This document shows, in pieces, positions 12,560-22,825 of a DNA stretch of 64,000 bases. This DNA is from Cordilura impudica. Its lineage: Eukaryota; Arthropoda; Insecta; Diptera; Scathophagidae. The notes beneath the pieces are model-generated. The model searched no databases, was not told where the DNA came from, and worked only from the letters and a program-made list of their open reading frames with translations. Numbering within the stretch: position 1 is the stretch's first letter; every line of letters starts with the position of its first letter. The translations under genes were made by a program, and so were the position numbers. Location of the stretch: positions 1,151,001-1,215,000 of the forward strand of contig OY821519.1 in the NCBI GenBank assembly GCA_963682025.1, written 5' to 3'.

Positions 12560-13112
12560 GGCACTTCTTTGACTGCCGGCACTTCGTTAGCTGCGGGGAG
12601 AAATCTGTGTAGGCACTCCGTTTGATCGCGTGGGAGAGACCTGCGTAGGCACTTCTCTAACTGCGGTGAGAAACCTGCGAAGGCACTTCTCTAAACTGCG
12701 GGGGAAACCTGCGTAGGCACTTCGTTTGATTTCGTGGGAGAGACCTGCGTAGGCACTTCTTTATACTGCGGGGAGAAACCTGCGACGGCACTTCTCTAAA
12801 CTGCGGGGAGAAACCTGCGTAGGCACTTCTCTAAAGTGCGGAGAGAAACCTGCGTAGGCACTCCTCTAAACTGTGGGGAGAAACCTGCGAAGGCACTTCT
12901 CTAAACTGCGGAGAAAGACCTGCGACGGCACTTTTCTAAACTGCGGAGAGAGACCTGCGTAGGCACTTCTCTGAATAGCGGGGAGAGACCTGCGAAGGCA
13001 CTTCTCGAAACTGCGGAGAGAAACATTCGGAGGCACTTCTCTAAACTGCGGGGAGAAACCTGCGACGGCACTTCTCTAAACTACAGGCAGAAACTTGCGA
13101 AGGCACTTCTCT
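12560..13112 (-). repeat. 36-bp GC-richer minisatellite inside the LTR
   Basis: About 17 units of roughly 36 bp, each with GGCACTTCTCTAAACTGCGG and a GAGAAACCTGCG segment, diverged by point changes. It lies in the part of the LTR expected to be transcribed, between the promoter-side and poly-A-side ends. The sister LTR has arrays of entirely different sequence at the same place. Confidence 0.9.
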
Positions 13113-13175
13113 TAGAATTAAAACACGCGCACTAGTACTGCGATGTGTACTCGACCACCGCCGACGATCGACTGT

Positions 13176-14432
13176 CTTAAAAAAGACATGGAATCTGAAG
13201 ACTCAAAACATGTGGAGAAAAATTGTCAAATAAGAGTGATTCTATTAACCCATTTTTGCAAAAACTAAATGAAAAAATTGCCGATCTAAATTTGGAAAAG
13301 GAGCAGATATACAATGCTGATGAGTCTGGCCTATTCTGGAAGCTTTTGCCCGATAGAACTATTGTGCGCTCTAAAGAAACCTCGGCGCCGGGACATAAAA
13401 AAAATAACTTTTCTTGCTTGTACGAATGCTGCTGGAAATCATAGAGTGAAATTAATGGTTATTGGAAAATCATCAAATCCTCGTTCATTCAAAAATTTTA
13501 CGGATATGCCTATTGTCTGCAAAGGTAATAAAAGTGCTTGGATGACAATGGCCTTGTTTGAAGAATGATTTCAGAAAACATATGTTCCAGAGGTAAGTCA
13601 ATTGTTGGTCTTAAAAAAATTCCTTTTATTACATACATATGTAATTTAAAATTTCTTAAATCTGTAGGTGAAAGAGTTCCTTCGTGGAAAAAATCTTCCC
13701 GAAAGAGCTCTTTTACTTATTGATAATGCTCCATGCCATCCCAAAGAAGGCGAGTTAAGGAGTAATGATGGTGAAATTTCGGTAATGTGCCATCCTCCAA
13801 ACTGTACTGCTCTTATACAGCCCATGGACCAGAATGTTATAAGGCTTACGAAGCTGAACTACAAAAAAAGCCTATTAAGTCACATTGTTCGTCGTGGAAA
13901 AACAATAGATGAGTCTTTGGGAAACATCACCTTAATAGACGGAATATGTTTTTTAGCTAATGCGTGGAATGCCCTTAATGAGTCTTCAATTCGGTCATCA
14001 TTTCAAAAACCGTTTAATAAATCATCCGACTGGGATAATGAAGATGTCATTCCTCTTTTCGAGTTACGTTTACAGCTAGCTGACGAAGCATTCAATATTC
14101 AATCCATTGCAACTTTGCTTCAAGAAGTAGAACCATTGCAGCAAATATCACATTCTGAAATTGAGTAATAGATTGTTGGACCTAATTTGGCGCTCACCGC
14201 ACAAAATGAAGAGCAGTGTACCGATGATGACCTTACTGATGGTGAAGAAACCGGTGACGTGGTACTCAATACGAAGCAAGTTACATCGGAGGAGACTATA
14301 TCAGCCGTCAATATTTGCTTAGAATGGGCGGAGCAAAGCAATGCTTCATTAGACGATATTATGATGCTCCAGAGACTAAGAAGCAGTGTAGCACTGAACA
14401 AGCGACTTTGTACAAAACAAAAAAAATTTTAA
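13176..14432 (+). pseudogene. Tigger/pogo-type transposase pseudogene (5'-truncated)
   Basis: Remnant of a Tc1/mariner-superfamily Tigger (jerky/CENP-B-related) transposase, which in intact form cuts and pastes its own element at TA sites. The catalytic core is recognisable: YNADESGLFWK (first Asp), LLIDNAPCHP (second Asp) and QPMDQNVI (third Asp), followed by a helical C-terminal part. The DNA-binding N-terminus (about the first 120 residues) is missing. A GTAAGT...CTGTAG intron (13593-13667, 75 bp, phase 0) fits the reading frame. Breaks: a TGA near 13196, a frameshift in the A run at about 13400-13407, a TGA at 13567-13569, and TAA TAG at 14166-14171, with coding sequence continuing in frame afterwards to 14432. 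It lies inside the LTR at 12258-15873. Confidence 0.85.
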
Positions 14433-14654
14433 ATTTCTTTAATTCCACATAAAATATGTATCTACTGTTATACGAATACGTTGAACTTAAGTGTTTTGAT
14501 TTGAAATATTAAACTTAGATTCTAAACAGATGTATGTGCCTTTTATTTTGTATGGGAAATTAATACTCGGTACTTGCGACAACCTCGAAACTTGCACCGA
14601 GCCCGGTTTTCATTACGTGCAAGAATCGAGTTTCTTCTGTATGTATGTACATTA

Positions 14655-15812
14655 GGGGTATAACCAATTTTTGGCCCTAGCACCACGCGATGGCGAAGGT
14701 TGTAATGTTGCAGAATGTGTGCGAAAATTGCGTACGGATTTTGGAAGAAGAGAAGCACCGTCAGTTCCGCATGTTCGTTATCTTGTGAAAAAAGTGAAAG
14801 AAACTGGCATCCTCATCGATAAACCAAAGCGTGAAACGCCAAAAACAGTGCGTACACCCTAGAATATTGCTGCTGTGGCAGAAAGTGTGCGTGAAGCGCC
14901 ATCAACATCAATTCATCGTCGTTCTCAAGAATTGAACATTTCGGAGGCATCATTGAGATGAATTTTGCATAAAGACCTTGGTATGACGCCCTACAAAGTC
15001 CAATTGGTTCAGGAGTTGAAGCCAACTGACCATCCAATGCGTTTTCGCTTCGCTAAGTGGGCCTGCGATCGACTTACAGAAGATGCCGATTTTGCCAAAA
15101 AAAAATCATATTTTCAGATGAAGCTCATTTTGATCTTGGCGGGTATGTAAACAAGCAAAATTGTCGCATTTGGGACACAGAAAACCCGCACGCATACATT
15201 GAAATGCCGATACACCCAAAACGAGTCACTGTTTGGTGCGGATTTTGGTCCAGAGGCATAATTGGGCCATTTTTCTTCGAAAATGATCGTTATCGGGCCA
15301 TGTTGAACGAATTTTTGTTCACAAAAATTGAAGAGGAGGATATTGGCAACATCTGTTTTCAACAGGACGGCGCTACGTGCCACACAGCCGAAGCTACACT
15401 CGATGTTTTGCGCCCTGTTTTTGAAGATCGCATTATCAGACGCAGAGCTGATGTCGTTTGGCCACCTCGGAGCTGCGATTTGACACCGTTGGACTATTAT
15501 TTGTGGGGTGCCTTCAAAGATAAATGTTACGCCAACAAGCCAGAGACAATTGACGCTTTAAAGGACAATATTCGTGAAGCCATTGGTGAAATACAGCTGC
15601 ACACAATCGATAATGTGCTTAAAAATTGGACCGATGGTGTAGGCTACTGCATGGCCAGCCGAGGCAGCCATTTGAATGAAATTATTTTCCATTATTAACC
15701 GGAAGGATTGTACTTTCAAATAGAAAAAGAAATTTGAGATAATATTCAGTAGTTTTTTTTTTTTTTTTTATAGAATTTTCAAAAAAAAAAAAAGTTATTT
15801 GGCGGACCCTTT
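14655..15812 (+). pseudogene. Mariner-like (DD41D, rosa-type) transposase pseudogene
   Basis: A Tc1/mariner-superfamily transposase missing roughly the first 15 residues. Motifs in order: FGRREAPS and RYLVKKVKETG (helix-turn-helix), ELNISEASL, LVQELKPTDHP, IIFSDEAHF (first Asp), CFQQDGATCHTA (second Asp) and SCDLTPLDYYLWG. By the mariner convention the third Asp is the one in PLDYYLWG. That leaves 41 residues after the second Asp, a DD41D signature rather than DD34D. It is disrupted by TAG (14860-14862), TGA (about 14959) and a frameshift in the A run at about 15098-15106. A probable 3' terminal repeat, AGGGTCCGCCAAATAACTT on the minus strand, ends near 15810. The 5' terminal repeat was not identified. 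Confidence 0.85.
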
Positions 15813-15873
15813 ATATATAAAAAAATTAAGTGAGGTGTAGACGAAAACGGGGGTACCGACTTTCGTCGTTACA

Positions 15874-16132
15874 ATTTAAAACCAATATCGGCACGGTTTA
15901 AAGATAATATTGCTGACGAGTTTTCGATTTTTTTTTAACTAAATATAATGAACCGTTTTCAAGTTACTCCAATATATGTAGTGGAAGTGCCTTAATTTTG
16001 GACATAACGGTATATGGCGAAAAGCCGAGCTGATAGCTAAAACCAAGTGCATATGTATTTGGATTCCGCGTCTCAAATAACTTTAAAAACAACATTCAGT
16101 TCTTAATGATCACAAACCTTGTTCCCTTGTGT
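15874..16132 (+). repeat. Repeat D, copy 3, right half
   Basis: It resumes repeat D exactly after the LTR with ATTTAAAACCAAT, then CACGGTTTAAAGATAATATT, and ends near GTTCCCTTGTGTAATTTT as in copy 1. Joined to 11965-12257 with one ATTT removed, it is collinear with the uninterrupted copy at 11140-11175. Confidence 0.8.
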
Positions 16133-17224
16133 AATTTTTATGCACCATTGTTTTTTGTTTTTAAATTTCAGTTTTATTTAATCCTTATATTTTTCAGAAG
16201 TCAATTGTAAAAAGTATTGTGGAATAAAAAAAAAGAGACAGCTGTGATATTTTTATTTTTAAATTGTGTCAGTTCTGACATAAAACAAAATCCAAGTATT
16301 TTGTTTTGGATCTAATTTAATCTTTTGTATGAAGAAATAAATGTAAATCGAAATGATTAAAAAATACGACTAATATTTTTGGATTGTTCTCATGTTCTAA
16401 AAATTTTAGCTTATTTTTTTAATTTTGACAAAATGATTTGCTTACGTTTAACTTTGTTTAACTACAATCGTTATAGTTATTTTATGTTATTTGGCAAGTC
16501 AGCAAAATTTCCCGCACACAGACATCTAAAATAATATAAGAATCAAAAAATCAAATACAATCAAAGAGCAAGGTTAAAGTTCACATTAAAAAGTTTATTT
16601 ATAATCAGGTCGGCAATAATAAATTTTCTTATTTTTACAAATAAATAATTTTTTTTATTTTCATATATGATTTAATATATGCAAAATATGCAATAAAATC
16701 ACACTATATGCAATATAAATATGCACTTAAAATCCAAATATATAACATCATATCGATGCCATAATGTTGCAGATCCTTTTATTGAGAAAAGTATTTCAAG
16801 GAAAGTCGGATACCGGGTAATTATTATTTCCAATCTTATAAATAATGTGGGCCTGCATATAGTTTCCAATGGTTTGGTCCTTCTTAAACACTTATAGACC
16901 ATTAAACGTTGTTCTTTTTTATTTGCCATGCCTGTTGCCTATAGAAAGTAAATAAAATTGTACGTTTGAAGATCTCTTATAAACTCGTAACATTTTACCG
17001 AAATAACAAAAATCATACAAACAAACCTTACAAACTTTCCCAGCAAATAAAAATATATCAAAATATGATGTGAAAATTGGGTACAATTTAAATGTTTGAA
17101 ATTGGATAATATAAAAAATAAAATAAGTCAAAAATCATTCAATGGACAATAAATTGTAATACATGTTTTCGAAATTCAAATATCTAAATATATGTATATC
17201 GTACCAGCAAACTCCTCCTACATT
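16133..17224. other. Gene-free AT-rich stretch
   Basis: No recognisable gene, repeat or structured element. Short frames (16699-16929, 16919-17131) have no motif and are probably chance. Confidence 0.55.
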
Positions 17225-18643
17225 ATAATTCAAACCTTATTCGACTGAACAATATAAGTTAATGCAAAGAGTGGTGGAAATTATTCGATGGTTTGAAATC
17301 TCGATCTCATTTTAAACGCGGCGATTTAACTGCAGATGATTTTCTACAATATGTGGTACCTTACAAATTACACACTCCATAAGTACGTTCCATTGGTGCT
17401 TGTCTTACAACTTTGAGGCCTTTCTTGTCTCTCCAATTGAATTACGTGAACTTGTTTCTGTTCTGTTCTGCCCTTAAGGGCAATAAATTTCGTAGTCAGG
17501 ATGGTATCGCCTGAATTTTATTAAGAAAGTATTTTCGGGTTTAAATGTGATATTTCTTAAAGAAAATATTCCTGGATGTTTTAAAACTTTTATTCTTATA
17601 CCACTGTTGAAAAAAGGTGGCCAAAGCTCCCCTTTTAATTATCGTGGATTATCTTTAATTGATACTCTCTGCAATATTTTTAACATCAGCCTTCTGAATC
17701 GTTTGACTGATTGCATTAACAACTATAATGTTTTGAATGAATACCAGGCTGAATTCAGTACATAATCTTGTACATTTAAACAAACTTAATGGTAGAGATA
17801 CTAATGCATTTTTCATCGAGATTTCTTGCGCTTTTAATACGGTTCCCAGGAATTCCTTGTTCTATGAGCTGTCCAATATGGGATTGTCGTTAAAAATAAT
17901 ATGAATTCTGCAAAACACTTATGAAAATAGTTCTAGTCAAATATTTTTTGCGAATTCATACACAAAACTCTTCAATGTAAATCTTGGTGTCAAATAGGCT
18001 GCGTACTTAGCCCGTACTCTGTTTGCTCTATACGTGAAAGATTTAGCTGATTCTCTTTCTGATGGAATAAGTGTTGACAATATCTCAGTTAAAATTCTTC
18101 TCTTCAGAATATGATTAACTCTCTACATACGTACAGTAACTTATGGCATTTAAAAGTCAACCTTTTTAAATCCAAAATATTAGTGTTTCGCAGTGGCACT
18201 GGAATACTTAATAACTTAAAAAGGGCTTATGGAGAAGATGAAATTGAAACTGTTAATTCATACAAGTACCTGGGTATAGACTTTTTTTACAACTTATCAT
18301 TTAACAAACACTTAGAAAACAAATTAGCAACATCAAAAATGGCTATATCATTCTATAATGTTCTACGGCGCCCAGATATGGGCGTACGATGTAGCTGTAA
18401 AAATTATTCAGATTTTTCATTAAATTTAAGATATAAAGATATAAATATAAATTGAAGATATAAACTTTAGATCATTCTGGAGTACTTCGGACGGTCGATG
18501 TGCACTTTGTAATCTAGAAAACATTCTTCACTGCATCGGCATCTGTCCTTTTTATAATGGATTTAGACTAAAATATTTAAACAAAAGGTCCCTTAACTTT
18601 ATCGAGGTGTTTAATATACTAAATGGTCAGTTATTTAATTATA
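17225..18643 (+). pseudogene. Non-LTR retrotransposon (LINE) ORF2 fragment
   Basis: Reverse-transcriptase remnant. Recognisable blocks are LKGNKFRSQDGIA (about 17475), IPLLKKGGQSSPFNYRGLSL (about 17600), NEYQAEF, LSPVLFALYVKDL (about 18015, finger/palm), SLHTYSNLWHLKVN and NSYKYLGIDF (about 18260). A C-terminal CALCN...HCIGICPFYNGF zinc-knuckle-like segment follows (about 18510-18560). The catalytic (F/Y)ADD block is missing: KILLF is followed at once by QNMINSLH (about 18095-18110), an internal deletion of roughly 30-40 codons. Many stops and frameshifts are present. A Helitron is inserted at 18644. Confidence 0.8.
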
Positions 18644-19113
18644 CTAGCAGATTCCAGCGCTCGAAATTCGAGTGCAATTTTTAGGCAACTTTATTTTTCA
18701 ACCATAGAAGTGTTGGTTTATTGTTATTGTGAAAGAAGATAACAAACTCATTAACAAACACATTAACACAAACACACACATAGCATATGTATAATTTTAT
18801 GTATGTGTTGTAATGAAAAAAGTCGACCCCGGCAACTCGTTTCTGTCAACACCAAAGCAAATGAAGTCCTCTTTTATTTTACTTTAATTTTATTTAAAAT
18901 GAATTTGTCATTTTTATTTTGCCCCGAGAATTATGGGATTATACTGTTAATTTTATTCGAATTATAAATATTGTAAACTATACTCACTGGATTTATTGAA
19001 GGGAAGCTTAGAGTCTCAAGGACGCGCTAATGAGTTGAGAGAATATTAACATAAGAATAACAAATGAGAGAAATTCCTTACTCTCTTTCCAATATTCGAT
19101 TGCCTCTGTCGAG

Positions 19114-19150
19114 TATAAATAGGGTAACAACAAGAAAACGAGGATCAGTT
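19114..19150 (+). promoter_or_regulatory. LTR core promoter: TATA box and initiator
   Basis: TATAAATA at 19114-19121 is followed by TCAGTT at 19145-19150, which matches the insect initiator consensus TCAKTY. The distance from the first T of the TATA box to the initiator A is 33 bp, close to the usual spacing. Activity is inferred, not shown. Confidence 0.65.
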
Positions 19151-19202
19151 GGCTGCGGTCGTTGAAGCGAACAGGAGTTTTTTCAAGAACCCAGTAAGTA
19201 TC

Positions 19203-19400
19203 CTCGAAGATCTTTGGAAGGTCCTTGAACATCCTTGAAGGTCATTTAACATCCTTGGAAGGTCCTTTAACATCCTTGGAAGATCCTTGAAGATCCTTAG
19301 AAGGTCCTTGAACATCTTTGGAAGGTCCTCGAACATCCTTGGAAAGTCGTTTAACATCCTTGAAGGTCCAGAAACACATCCTCGATGGTCCTTGAACATC
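19203..19400 (+). repeat. ~21-bp minisatellite in the LTR
   Basis: Degenerate tandem units with the core GGTCCTTGAACATCCTTGGA, about nine copies. It lies just downstream of the predicted transcription start. The minus-strand reading frames here are products of the repeat. Confidence 0.85.
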
Positions 19401-19401
19401 C

Positions 19402-19713
19402 GTTCCAGATCACTTAAACTTAAACCAGGATCAGTGTGTCGTTCCAGATCACTGCAACTATAACCAGGATCAGTGTGTCGTTCCGTATCACTGCAACTTT
19501 ACCCAGGGTCAGTGTGTCGTTCCAGATCAATACAACTTTAAACAGGATCAGTGTGTCGTTCCAGATCACTACAACTTTAACCAGAAACAGTCAGTAGCTC
19601 CAGATCACGGCAACTTTAACCAGAATCAGTGTGTCGTTCCAGATCACTGCAACGTTAACCAGGACTAGTGTGTCGCCCCAGATCACCGCATCTCTAACCG
19701 GGCCAGGGCGCCA
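19402..19713 (+). repeat. 39-bp minisatellite in the LTR
   Basis: Eight units of about 39 bp, each with GTTCCAGATCACTGCAAC and CCAGGATCAGTGTGT segments. The units diverge toward the 3' end. The sequence is unrelated to the 36-bp array in the sister LTR. Confidence 0.9.
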
Positions 19714-19769
19714 TCAGCAGTCGCCAATACCACCCGGAAGATCCTTTCCGCTCTGTAGAGTGTACCTGA

Positions 19770-19775
19770 AATAAA
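19770..19775 (+). terminator. LTR polyadenylation signal AATAAA
   Basis: AATAAA lies about 115 bp before the LTR end and downstream of the TATA box, as expected for the R region. A counterpart is present in the sister LTR near 12392-12397. Confidence 0.6.
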
Positions 19776-20066
19776 GAATTTTATAACGTCAGAACTCGTT
19801 TTTTACTCTCGTTCAAAGAAAGAAATTTCTGTGGCGATACCTAATCCCGCGAGCTTACCCCAGCAACCGGAGAAAACTCGTCCTTACAGTGTTAGTAGTA
19901 ACTTTAAATGCAATTTACTCAAAATAAAGGAAAAAATTTAAAAATCTGTAAGTCTGTAAAACAGCTAAAAAGAAATACCTCTCAAATAAGACACGTTTGG
20001 TTAAAATCGGGATAAAACGGTAGAACAAAACATCGGTCACAAGAAATCGCCTAGCCTATTAACATT

Positions 20067-20634
20067 TAATTATATTATTCTTGTTCATTACTTGGAATTT
20101 TGCTTGAAATTAAGAAAACTAACAATAAGTGAATTTAAATAATAAAAAAGTATTATTGATTATAAATTTTTCTTATATTATTTTTGATGCATAATTTTGA
20201 AACCATTAATTATAACAAATTTTGATTTGCTAATCAGGGCTCACAACTAAGGAAATTGTGCCAAATATAAATAATAATTATATTTACACTTAAATTTTTA
20301 ATTATATATATTATATCTATTAAATAAATAAAAAATAATACAAATCAATTTAAAATTTTCAATTTAAACTTTACGGATTTATGGATTTTTTCAGGTTTGT
20401 TTTTGACATTTGTGATTTAATAGTGACGCTCGTTTTTGTAAATAAATAAAAGTGAATTTATAGATTTTAACAAATTCTGATTTTATTGAACATTAAAATT
20501 TTTGGGCCTTAAACGTGTTGAATTTTGATTAGTTTCAGAAACTCCATTTCTTTTTAAAGAGTGTCGCATTAATATCTTTGTTTGCATAAATATATTCATG
20601 CAATTTCATCCATCGTAATTATACATCCACATAA
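20067..20634. other. Gene-free AT-rich stretch
   Basis: Nothing recognisable; strongly AT-rich single-copy-looking sequence between two Helitrons. Confidence 0.55.
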
Positions 20635-21073
20635 TCTATAATCTAAAAATAGGTAAGGTGATTTCTTGTAACTGATGTTTTGTTAAACCGTTTTATCCCG
20701 ATGTTGACCAAACGTATATTATTTGAAAGGTATTTCTTTTTAGCTCTCCACCAGATTTACAAATTTTTAAATTTTTACTTTTTTTGGAGTTATGCTCATT
20801 TAAAGTTGTTACTACACATACATAAATTATACAACGCTATGTTGTTGTTTATTAAATTTGTTAATGTGCTTGCGAAAAAAAATGAGTTTGTTTTCTTTAT
20901 TCACAATAATAATTGTGTTGAATTAAAAAATCATTTTGGACATAAACCAATATTTAAAAGGTGTTAAATTATGAATTTGCTAAAATTGATTAGCATACCC
21001 TAAGTCTTTTTTAAATGAGTAAATAAAATTTTCTAGAATTTGCTCTCGAATTTCGAGGGCTGGGATCTGCTAG
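20635..21073 (+). mobile_element. Helitron family C, copy 3
   Basis: It starts TCTATAATCTAAAAATAGG and ends GATCTGCTAG before T. The hairpin CTCGAATTTCGAG is conserved. At 439 bp it is the longest uninterrupted copy. The frame 20680-20967 is a shadow. Confidence 0.85.
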
Positions 21074-21942
21074 TTTGATTAAAACTTTTAAAATTGGATA
21101 CAGACAAAAATGTGGTTATTTTTGATAGTTGTTTTAGTCTATATTTGTGTAGATATTTTAATTAGAAGCGAAATTAATTATGGGATTATTAACTTTTTTT
21201 TTTGTTGCTGGGTGCATAAAAATAAATAAATTGCCCTCGTCTATGCGTTGCTATAGATTGTATAGCAAAATCAACAATATTTTTCGAATTTCTTTAGAAA
21301 TTTTTTGGGGCACTACGTTTAGTGATATGTTCTCCTATGTACATTAAGAAAATGACTGTTTACAATTTATTGCAAAAATCGCAATTGGTATGGCATAATT
21401 AAATGGTACATTTAAAATCGGTACATGATATTTTCTAATGTAATTTTTGAAATAGCATTTCGTGTGGTCGATTTTTATTTCAAAATGATTGAACAATTGA
21501 AAAAACAAAAAGTAGCTGTACATCCATAATGTACATGTACAAATTTGAACGTAGCTCCACATGATGTGCAACTTTATGTCATTTTTGAACAAAAGCCTCA
21601 CATTACAAACATTCCCATACACCCGAAATTTTATATCGAATATTAACCCTAAATAACCCACGACTACCATATGGTAATGCAAAATATGCCGTCACATCTA
21701 CTCAAACAAATCCAAAAAAACACAATAAAATTACAAGGGAAAACAATTATTAAATGCAATATATTTGTGACTTGCCAACAAATAAAGTTCTTGTTAGTCT
21801 GAGTACAGTTAACGAAGATACCGCATGTGCAATTGTGCTGACAATAAAAAAAGTTAAAAATTCCCATACCAAACTGTAATTTATTTCAGTTCAACAAATA
21901 TATGAATTTACTTTTTATTTTTTTTTTAACTCTTTCTATTAA
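21074..21942. other. Gene-free stretch
   Basis: No recognisable gene or repeat. The minus-strand frames at 21344-21682 and 21664-21867 show no family motif. Confidence 0.5.
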
Positions 21943-22320
21943 CTCATACTCTCTGTCTGTCTGTCTGTCGTGAGTCAACCCCATTTTCCCTTATCCGATC
22001 GATCTGAAACTTGGTCGATAGACTTGCTGTGAAAAAAATTAACTTTGACATAGTCACGCACAGTCACGCATAGTCACGCATAGTCACGGAGAGATTAAAA
22101 CCTCACTTCCCCTCATCCGATCGATCTGAAACTTTGTTCATAAACTTGTTGTGGCCAGATATTAATTTTGAGATAGTTACGCATAGTCACGCACAGTCAC
22201 GGAGTTATTCAAACCCCATTTTCCTCATCCAATCAATCTAAAACTTGGTCCATAGACTTGTTGTGACCAAGGATTAATTTTAAAATAGTTACACACAGTC
22301 ACGGAGAGATTCGAAACTCG
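21943..22320 (-). repeat. Tandem ~125-bp units related to the foldback element interior
   Basis: About three tandem units, each (minus strand) with CGTGACTATGCGTGACTATG, AACAAGTCTATGGACCAAGT and TTTCAGATCGATCGGATGAG. They end at a GACAGACAGACAGACAGAG tract. The same unit forms the middle of the inverted-repeat element at 34992-35658, so this is a second, partial copy with an amplified core. Confidence 0.7.
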
Positions 22321-22729
22321 TATGTATAAGTTAAGAAAGATTTTTAATAAAAACTTTGTTTTTATGGGTTAGATTATTATTACTTAATAAAAATGTTTTA
22401 AGAAATGCTATTTTCGTAAAATTTATTGAAAAAAGTTTCCACAGTTACCCAGAGTTACGATATAGTAACGCTAGTTTTTCGCATTTTTCGGAAAAACGCA
22501 AAAGTGTATTGAAAAATGGACTTCATTTTCGTGCTCATGAGGTCGAAATAGTAAAGCATACAACTTTTCAAAAAAATATAAGACCAAAAAAGTTCTGGGA
22601 ATTACCGGGTTAATATTGGAATATATTGTGATTTTTCGCAAAATTAAAAATAAAATATAAAAAAATGTATATACAGAATTTAATCGCATTTACCGGGTGA
22701 AATTTTTGCAACAATGAAGAAAAATTTAT
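22321..22729. other. Gene-free stretch
   Basis: AT-rich with short frames lacking motifs; no element boundaries visible. Confidence 0.5.
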
Positions 22730-22825
22730 ATCGGTTTGCTGAGCAATTTTTAATGACCTATTCGAATATACTAGGGTCAGTTTGATATTTGCAAAGAATA
22801 TTAGAGAGAACCCTAATGTACTGCA
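22730..22825 (+). repeat. Short diverged repeat, partner of 4225-4320
   Basis: It shares TTTTTAATGACCTATTCGAA and a GGTCAGTTTGATATTTGC segment with 4225-4320 at moderate similarity. Function and full extent are unknown. Confidence 0.5.

Larger units (their letters stand above)
12258..15873 (-). mobile_element. Solo LTR of a retrotransposon, split by later insertions
   Basis: It reads TGTAACGACG (15873 inward, minus strand) to CGTCATTACA (12258), giving the TG...CA termini of an LTR. The flanks carry a perfect 4-bp target duplication, ATTT. Removing the element restores repeat D. Both ends match the solo LTR at 18809-19888 in reverse, including the CTCCGGTTG segment and a poly-A signal (TTTATT on the plus strand, 12392-12397). 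The interior holds a minisatellite, a Tigger pseudogene and a mariner pseudogene, which account for the 3.6 kb length. No gag/pol remains. A 4-bp duplication suits a Ty3/Gypsy-type element, but the class is not proven. Confidence 0.85.
18809..19888 (+). mobile_element. Solo LTR with GTGT target duplication
   Basis: A 1,080-bp LTR beginning TGTAATG and ending CTTACA (inverted 5-bp termini TGTAA/TTACA), flanked by GTGT at 18805-18808 and 19889-19892. It contains a TATA box, an initiator-like site, two minisatellites and an AATAAA signal in the order expected for U3-R-U5. No internal retroviral-type genes adjoin it, so it most likely arose by LTR-LTR recombination. It belongs to the same family as 12258-15873 (opposite strand). 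Confidence 0.9.
18644..20066 (-). mobile_element. Helitron family C, copy 2, split by a solo LTR
   Basis: Minus-strand copy with its 3' CTAG at 18644-18647 (flanked by the expected T on that strand) and the CCTATTAA 5' region at about 20060; the outermost 5' bases are mutated. It is interrupted at 18809-19888 by an LTR. Removing the LTR gives TGTATGTGTTAGTAG, as in the intact copy at 31088-31439. Confidence 0.85.

Noticed and set aside
12560..13112. 36-bp repeats as a possible CRISPR array
   Set aside because: Units are contiguous and all variable, without distinct spacers; the array is within an LTR in a eukaryotic genome.
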